A stretch of 10,607 bases of DNA, from contig JAMNXX010000161.1 of NCBI GenBank assembly GCA_023623095.1, positions 1 through 10,607 of the forward strand, in the 5' to 3' direction. The position numbers were made by a program, and so were the translations under genes. Source of the stretch: Bacillota bacterium (lineage in GTDB: Bacteria > Bacillota > Clostridia > Peptostreptococcales > Thermotaleaceae). Below, in pieces: positions 6,586 through 10,607 of this stretch (the stretch's first letter is position 1; every line of letters begins with the position of its first letter). A model generated the notes under the pieces. That model searched no databases and was not told where the DNA came from. It saw only the letters and a program-made list of their open reading frames with translations.

Positions 6586-7398
6586 TTATAAAGGTATGAG
6601 GTAAGGTTGTCTTTTTTCAAAACAACTGATGTGATTGAATCCCGCTGTTTTGGCTGCGATGATGGCTTTATCCTGTTTGACAGCGAATTCTTCAAGATGG
6701 TGAGCATCGGAACCGATTGTAATATATTTTCCCCCATATTTTTTAAACATCCTAACGATTTCAATATTAGGAAAAATATCATTGATTCCGTGTTTGAAGC
6801 CTGATGTGTTTAATTCTAATGCCATATTCCTGTGAACAGCTTGCTGCAATATTTTTTCTGCTTTTTTTAAATAGAATTTTAATGGAAAGTCTTTGCCGAG
6901 AGAACGGCGAAAAACATCAAAATGACCGATAATATCGCAGATGCCGCTTTGGATCATCTGCTCCATGATTCGAAAGTAATTGTTTACAAAATGTTCTGCT
7001 TCTTCTTTATTTTTGATTTTACTTTTCAGTGCGGATTTTGCTTCTACATAATGGATTGAACCGATAACAACATCAAGTTTATCCCAATTTTTTATTGCTT
7101 CTTTTATTTTTTGTTCAAAAACGGGATGATAGTCTATTTCAATTCCTGCTTTAATGGTCACTTGCCCTTTGAAGCGCAAGCGACATCTTTCGACTTCTTT
7201 GATAAAATTCGAATAATTGAACCCAGAAAAATTTTTATCGAGGCTGTAAAGCGTAAAATGTTCTGTAACAGCAATTTCACTGATTCCGATTTCTGAAGCC
7301 AAACGGCAGTAATCTTCCAAAAAAGCAGAACTATCTTTGGAAAATTGACTATGTAAATGATAGTCAGGAACAAATTTTACAAATAGTTCTTTTTGCAT
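6586..7398 (-). CDS. PHP-domain phosphatase, HisK/histidinol-phosphatase-like
   Basis: A 270-residue PHP-family metallophosphoesterase. The metal ligands appear in the family order: DYHLH (Asp12, His14, His16), TEH (Glu46, His47), GIEIDY (Glu87), GSIH (His116), GHFD (His159, Asp161) and GSDAH (Asp231, His233). The length and spacing fit HisK-type histidinol-phosphate phosphatases, and a database would probably name it so. No histidine-synthesis gene is near. Instead it is co-directional with and 168 bases ahead of ino1 and the fused IPCT/DIPPS gene, so a role in dephosphorylating phospho-di-myo-inositol phosphate is an attractive inference. The ATG at 7398 has no SD directly upstream; the strong SD (7451-7456) serves a 10-codon frame ending 10 bases before it. 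Either translation is coupled, or a one-base indel has split off a longer N-terminus. Confidence 0.85.
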   Translation of the reverse strand: MQKELFVKFVPDYHLHSQFSKDSSAFLEDYCRLASEIGISEIAVTEHFTLYSLDKNFSGFNYSNFIKEVERCRLRFKGQVTIKAGIEIDYHPVFEQKIKEAIKNWDKLDVVIGSIHYVEAKSALKSKIKNKEEAEHFVNNYFRIMEQMIQSGICDIIGHFDVFRRSLGKDFPLKFYLKKAEKILQQAVHRNMALELNTSGFKHGINDIFPNIEIVRMFKKYGGKYITIGSDAHHLEEFAVKQDKAIIAAKTAGFNHISCFEKRQPYLIPL

Positions 7399-7408
7399 AT
7401 GCGACGTT

Positions 7409-7441
7409 TTATGTTTTTGAAAAATTATTTTCGAATATCAT
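7409..7441 (-). CDS. 10-codon leader frame before the PHP gene
   Basis: MIFENNFSKT-stop, with a perfect AGGAGG (7451-7456) 9 bases ahead of its ATG. It ends 10 bases before the PHP ATG, in a different frame. It could be a translated leader that loads ribosomes for the phosphatase gene, or the true N-terminus separated by a one-base change in its A/T runs. Confidence 0.4.
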   Translation of the reverse strand: MIFENNFSKT

Positions 7442-7456
7442 ACAAAAGCACCTCCT

Positions 7457-8080
7457 AATGAAAACAAAGCATTGGAATATAGCATAGCGATTGGTTCTTT
7501 CAGAGCTTTAGTATGATAAGGCCAACCTTTTTATTAGCACTCAATATAGTTGACTGCTGATAAAAAAAGACCCAAAAATAAAATATTATAGGTTGAAAAT
7601 AAAGGCAAATGGGAAAATAGGACAAATGTTTTGAATAAATGTTCTTAAAAGAAAATTATTTAAAAAATCGCCATTTTTCTCACCTTTGCTTGTCTTTCCT
7701 TTTTACAAAAATCAAAAGTGATTTTGAGCATCAGGAAAATAGGCAGCAGAAAACAGGATATTTTACTTTCTATAGTAAAAATCGAAGCATTATTTATGAA
7801 ATATATGCTATTTGAGGAAAATTGATCAATTATTATGTCATATTTTAGCTTTTTTTGATGAAATGTTAAGATTAATTTGTTATGATAGAATTGAAGTGAA
7901 GAATTTAACAATTTTAAAAATAAAGACTTTTTCTTTACTGTAGCAGACGATACCAAATTTTTTATGAACCGCATTTGTTATGTGGTATTCCGCATTTTTA
8001 TTGTACGCTCTTGTATGCCCGTTTATTAAAAAAGGATTTTCAAAAAGATTTTCATTGGTTTTGCGATTTAGCAGTTATGA
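7457..8080. other. Divergent A+T-rich intergenic region
   Basis: About 620 bases between the divergent PHP and chemoreceptor genes, without a supported gene. A 104-codon reverse frame (7660-7974) lacks an SD and has the composition of random A+T-rich DNA. Candidate promoters are TGCTATATT on the reverse strand (7476-7484) for the PHP gene and TGTTATGAT on + (7878-7886) for the chemoreceptor, both extended -10 types with weak -35s. The latter would leave a roughly 200-base leader. No c-di-GMP riboswitch core (for example GACGCAAAGC) is present. Confidence 0.5.
7515..7530 (+). promoter_or_regulatory. Candidate operator, copy upstream of the PHP gene
   Basis: GATAAGGCCAACCTTT on +, 15 of 16 bases identical to the site in the ino1 leader (6458-6473 on the reverse strand). 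It lies about 115 bases ahead of the PHP start and just upstream of a possible extended -10 (7476-7484, reverse strand). Confidence 0.5.
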
Positions 8081-8098
8081 CAGAAAGGGATGGTATGC

Positions 8099-10138
8099 AT
8101 GGTAAAATCAATAAAAGGAAAGCTGGTCGTTTCATTTACGGCAGTAGTCTTTATTTTGTGTTTGGGAATCAGTCTTATATCGATGAATATTGCTATCAAA
8201 GATTTAACAGAGCGTACATACAACGAGCTTCAAACGATAGCAGCGTTAGAATCTGAATACATACGTGCAAGCCAGGATGCGGAGATTCGATATGTAGAAG
8301 CGCTGGCGAAGAGCGAGATCATTTTGGATGAGGCGGTTCCTTGGGAAGAGAAGGTCGCTTATTTTGAAGAGGAGGCGAAGAGAAGCGGGTATGTAGAATT
8401 TTCTTTTGCAGACAGAAATGGGGAATCGATTACATTCGATCAAGAAAAAAGCATGTGCAATATTGAAGACAGAGAGTATTTTCAGAAAGCTTTATCCGGC
8501 CAGGGGGCTATGTCTGATTTGATTATTGGGAGAAATACGGGGAAGCCCGAATTTTTCTATGCTGCCCCCGTGAAAAAAGACGGTGAGATTCAGGGGGTAT
8601 TTTATGGCAAAAAAAGCGCTACGGCGTTAAGTGAGGTTGCGAGCAATATTGACTATGGGGAAACAGGATACGGGTATGTTATTGACAATAGCGGGAGAGT
8701 CGTAGGGCATACCAACACGGATCTGGTAGAACAACAATATAATTTTATAGAGGCTGCGAATGAAAATGAAGAGCTGATGCAGTTAGCGGATCTGATCCAA
8801 AATAAAATGTCGAAAAGGGAGATGGGAAGCGGCGAATATCCCTATGAAGGAAAAGACAGAATGGTTGGATTTGCTCCTATCGAAGGAAGCTCTTGGATCA
8901 TGGTAGTGGGCATCCATAAAGAGGAGGCTCTGCAGGAGGCAGCACAGCTCAGGAATCTCCTCATCACGATTGGGCTCATTGTCGTGATTATCGGTGCGGC
9001 GATTACATTTGTCATCAGCGGAATGTTTGCAAAACCGATCACGATCTTGATGGAGGTCATAGAAAGGGTAAGAGATTATGATTTGACATTTGACGACGAA
9101 GATTCGGATATAGCGAAATATTTGAAGAGGGAAGATGAGATAGGAAAGGTTGCCCATGCGATCAAGGGACTGCGGATGAATTTTTCAGAGTTGATTAAAA
9201 GTGTGTTGGATACTTCTGAACAAGTCGCTGTAGCATCTGAACAGCTTGCAGCAGCAAGCCAGCAATCTGCTACGGCTTCCGATGAAGTAGCAAAAACGAT
9301 AGAGGAAATTGCAAGCGGAGCAGACGATCAAGCCCGGGATGTTGAAAAAGGCGCTCATGCAATGGAAGCAGTGGGACAAGCACTAAAGAAAAATCAAGAT
9401 GATGTGGAAGAATTAAATACGGCAGCAAAGGAAGTAAATGGACTTAAAAATCAAGGATTGGAATCGATAATGAATCTAGTGTCCAAAACAGAAGAGAGCA
9501 GAAAAGCCTCAAAAGAAATTAGTGAAGTGATTATCGGTACAAATGAAAGTGCAAAACAGATTGAGGCTGCTAGTGATATGATTGGGTCCATAGCGGATCA
9601 GACCAATTTGCTGGCATTAAATGCAGCCATTGAGGCAGCGAGGGCAGGAGAGGCCGGCCGAGGATTTGCCGTTGTTGCAGATGAGATAAGAAAACTGGCA
9701 GAAGAATCGAATCGGTTTACACAGGAAATTAGAGATATTGTAGCAAAACTTATGGCAAAATCGGAAAATGCGGTTCATACGGTAGAAAAATCAGAAAAGA
9801 TTGTGGAAGAGCAAGCACAGACGGTGTTGGACACGCAAGAAAAATTTGAAGGGATTGCAAAAGCGATAGAAAAAGTGGAGGAAATCATTCATGGCCTAAA
9901 TGCATCAGAAAAAGAAATGCAACAAAAGAAAGATGAAATGGTATCGATTGTTCAAAACCTTTCAGCGATTGCACAACAAAATGCAGCAGGTACACAACAA
10001 GCTTCTGCATCGGTAGAAGAGCAAGCAGCTTCTATCGGGAAAATTGCAGATTCCAGTCAGCATTTGGCTGAACTGGCGCAGCGATTAAATCAACTGGTAG
10101 CACAGTTTAAAATATCAGATAAACAAGAGGATAGGTAA
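8099..10138 (+). CDS. Methyl-accepting chemotaxis protein with extracellular dCache domain
   Basis: A transmembrane chemoreceptor of 679 residues from ATG 8099, chosen because AAAGGG (8084-8089) lies 9 bases upstream; an in-frame ATG at 8090 lies too close to that SD. TM1 is about residues 8-30, an extracellular dCache-type sensor about 32-285 (including [11 protein letters not shown] and [18 protein letters not shown]), TM2 about 288-308, and HAMP about 310-362. A long cytoplasmic coiled coil carries the signalling tip [18 protein letters not shown] and [18 protein letters not shown] (about 497-537). The tip binds CheA/CheW and the flanking helices carry methylation sites. After the sensor's GVFYGKK strand, the Asp usual in amino-acid-binding dCache receptors appears to be Lys, so the ligand is probably not an amino acid. 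No CheR-tethering NWETF tail. The stop codon lies inside repeat copy 3. Confidence 0.95.
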   Translation: MVKSIKGKLVVSFTAVVFILCLGISLISMNIAIKDLTERTYNELQTIAALESEYIRASQDAEIRYVEALAKSEIILDEAVPWEEKVAYFEEEAKRSGYVEFSFADRNGESITFDQEKSMCNIEDREYFQKALSGQGAMSDLIIGRNTGKPEFFYAAPVKKDGEIQGVFYGKKSATALSEVASNIDYGETGYGYVIDNSGRVVGHTNTDLVEQQYNFIEAANENEELMQLADLIQNKMSKREMGSGEYPYEGKDRMVGFAPIEGSSWIMVVGIHKEEALQEAAQLRNLLITIGLIVVIIGAAITFVISGMFAKPITILMEVIERVRDYDLTFDDEDSDIAKYLKREDEIGKVAHAIKGLRMNFSELIKSVLDTSEQVAVASEQLAAASQQSATASDEVAKTIEEIASGADDQARDVEKGAHAMEAVGQALKKNQDDVEELNTAAKEVNGLKNQGLESIMNLVSKTEESRKASKEISEVIIGTNESAKQIEAASDMIGSIADQTNLLALNAAIEAARAGEAGRGFAVVADEIRKLAEESNRFTQEIRDIVAKLMAKSENAVHTVEKSEKIVEEQAQTVLDTQEKFEGIAKAIEKVEEIIHGLNASEKEMQQKKDEMVSIVQNLSAIAQQNAAGTQQASASVEEQAASIGKIADSSQHLAELAQRLNQLVAQFKISDKQEDR

Positions 10139-10211
10139 AGTGTTTGATATAAATTCCCTCAACTTGGCGCGTTTAAAAACTATTTTTAAACACTAGGATA
10201 TTTTATTATCA
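10131..10211 (+). repeat. Dispersed intergenic repeat, copy 3
   Basis: AGGTAAAGTGTTTGATATAAATTCCCTCAA aligns with copies 1 and 2 after their CGGGGC head, given here by position: head 10134-10163, then TTGGCGCGTTTAAAAACTA and TTTTTAAACACTAGGATA, ending TTTTATTATC as in copy 1. TTTAAAAA and TTTTTAAA form a perfect 8-bp stem with a CTA loop. The chemoreceptor's last codon and TAA (10133-10138) are the left edge of the repeat, whose GGCAC is GGTAA here. Confidence 0.7.
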
Positions 10212-10214
10212 ATT

Positions 10215-10220
10215 TATAAT
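10215..10220 (+). promoter_or_regulatory. TATAAT -10 element for the small 3' gene
   Basis: A perfect TATAAT about 95 bases before the small gene at 10314. No recognisable -35 lies 16-18 bases upstream, so support is weak. Confidence 0.3.
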
Positions 10221-10250
10221 GTAAAATCGTTGTAAGGAAAAAAGAAACAA

Positions 10251-10312
10251 GAGAGCACTCTTTTTGGGAAAATAAAGCTGACCAAAACCAAAATCACCAA
10301 AGGAGTGCTTTT
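10251..10312 (+). promoter_or_regulatory. SD-sequestering leader hairpin or attenuator
   Basis: AGCACTCTTTTTGG (10254-10267) pairs with CCAAAGGAGTGCT (10297-10309): 7 perfect pairs, one G-U, three A-U, a bulged U and two G-C pairs. The loop is A/C-rich, with ACCAAA-type repeats. The right arm contains the SD (AGGAG, 10301-10305) of the gene starting at 10314, and T's follow it. It can mask the ribosome site or act as a terminator ahead of the gene. Confidence 0.6.
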
Positions 10313-10313
10313 T

Positions 10314-10559
10314 ATGAATACAATGATATTACAAAAATGCGAAAAATTTATTGAGCAAGTACTAAATTTTTTTAATAAGGTATATAGAACGGATTGTTTG
10401 AATTCTAAAAACCAAGATGAGTGGTTGGAAAGAAATATCCTGCAAAAAGTTGACATCGTCAGTAAAGGCAGGGTTAATAGATTTGTAAGTAATATAAACG
10501 GAAATATTTCAAATGCATTGAGGGGTTTTGTTATAAAGGCACAACTAGCGGATCATTAG
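10314..10559 (+). CDS. Small hypothetical protein, unrecognised
   Basis: An 81-residue protein starting MNTMILQKCEKFIEQVLNFF, chosen because AGGAG (10301-10305) is 8 bases upstream of ATG 10314. It is basic and mostly helical in character, without a signal peptide or membrane segment, and I do not recognise a family. The C-terminal part (NRFVSNINGNISNALRGF, then KAQLADH) might resemble a nucleic-acid-binding or transposase fragment, but no motif supports that. The SD is buried in a strong hairpin. The last codons form the left arm of a perfect 13-bp terminator stem, with the stop in its loop. Compact flanking structures suggest a tightly controlled autonomous unit, such as a small mobile-element gene or antirepressor-like protein. 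It could also be the remnant of a longer gene. Confidence 0.6.
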   Translation: MNTMILQKCEKFIEQVLNFFNKVYRTDCLNSKNQDEWLERNILQKVDIVSKGRVNRFVSNINGNISNALRGFVIKAQLADH

Positions 10560-10587
10560 CGAATTGTGCCTTTATAGTCTTTGTTTT
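10532..10587 (+). terminator. Intrinsic terminator overlapping the 3' end of the small gene
   Basis: TATAAAGGCACAA (10532-10544) and TTGTGCCTTTATA (10564-10576) form a perfect 13-bp stem with a 19-base loop containing the TAG stop (10557-10559). GTCTTTGTTTT follows on +. The stem's left arm is coding sequence. Confidence 0.8.
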
Positions 10588-10607
10588 GTAATAAGAATCA
10601 GAAACAA

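Noticed and set aside
7596..7615. AAAGGCAAATGG suggested a c-di-GMP (GEMM) riboswitch ahead of the chemoreceptor
   Set aside because: The second conserved block (GACGCAAAGC) and the tetraloop-receptor helices are absent, and the position is nearly 500 bases from the gene.
7660..7974. 104-codon reverse-strand reading frame between the PHP and chemoreceptor genes
   Set aside because: No SD, low-complexity Ile/Leu/Phe/Lys composition as expected from A+T-rich DNA, no recognisable family.
8090..8092. ATG 8090 as the chemoreceptor start
   Set aside because: The SD AAAGGG directly abuts it; ATG 8099 has the proper 9-base spacing and removes a Cys-containing pre-sequence.
1077..10211. The three repeats as a CRISPR array
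   Set aside because: The copies are kilobases apart, diverged and not separated by uniform spacers.

Overview
The window looks like a stretch of chromosome from a low-GC, Gram-positive, motile anaerobe of the Clostridia type. Support for this comes from strong AGGAGG-type Shine-Dalgarno (SD) sequences, A+T-rich intergenic DNA, a YjfB-family motility protein, a large dCache chemoreceptor, and a PseC-type aminotransferase of the kind used to glycosylate flagellin. The genus cannot be named from sequence alone. No rRNA, tRNA, CRISPR array, complete insertion sequence or intact prophage was seen.

Layout. (1) 1-1003: the 3' part of a PseC-like nucleotide-sugar aminotransferase on +, cut by the window edge. 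(2) 1004-2475: a decayed zone. It holds copy 1 of a dispersed repeat, a bidirectional terminator, a reverse-strand secreted copper-amine-oxidase-N-like gene broken by an exact 10-bp tandem duplication, a long A+T-rich gap, and the surviving C-terminal tail of an Rpn/PD-(D/E)XK nuclease-transposase gene followed by repeat copy 2. (3) 2608-3784: two + strand genes, yjfB and a sirtuin, each with its own terminator. (4) 3936-7398: three reverse-strand genes, in transcription order a PHP-domain phosphatase, an inositol-3-phosphate synthase, and a fused inositol-phosphate cytidylyltransferase/CDP-alcohol phosphotransferase. (5) 8099-10138: a methyl-accepting chemotaxis protein whose stop codon lies inside repeat copy 3. 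(6) 10251-10580: a small unknown gene between an SD-masking hairpin and a terminator whose stem is partly coding.

How the genes fit together. The reverse-strand cluster is the most interesting part. Inositol-3-phosphate synthase makes L-myo-inositol 1-phosphate from glucose 6-phosphate. The fused enzyme, translationally coupled to it (TAATG overlap), has every signature of IPCT/DIPPS, which activates that product with CTP and condenses it with a second inositol phosphate to give phospho-di-myo-inositol phosphate (DIPP). To my knowledge, the phosphatase that completes di-myo-inositol phosphate (DIP) synthesis is not identified. The upstream PHP-family phosphatase is a natural candidate. A 16-bp motif (GATAAGGCYAACCTTT, one mismatch between copies) lies upstream of both the phosphatase gene and the synthase gene and nowhere else at that quality, which suggests shared control. 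DIP is known mainly as a (hyper)thermophile compatible solute, so the cluster could mark a thermophilic or osmo-stressed clostridium, or a different inositol-phosphate product.

The three-copy dispersed repeat sits just downstream of three unrelated + strand reading frames and carries a palindrome that keeps its pairing despite base changes. The frameshifted gene, the Rpn remnant and the repeats show that the left part of the window is losing genes.
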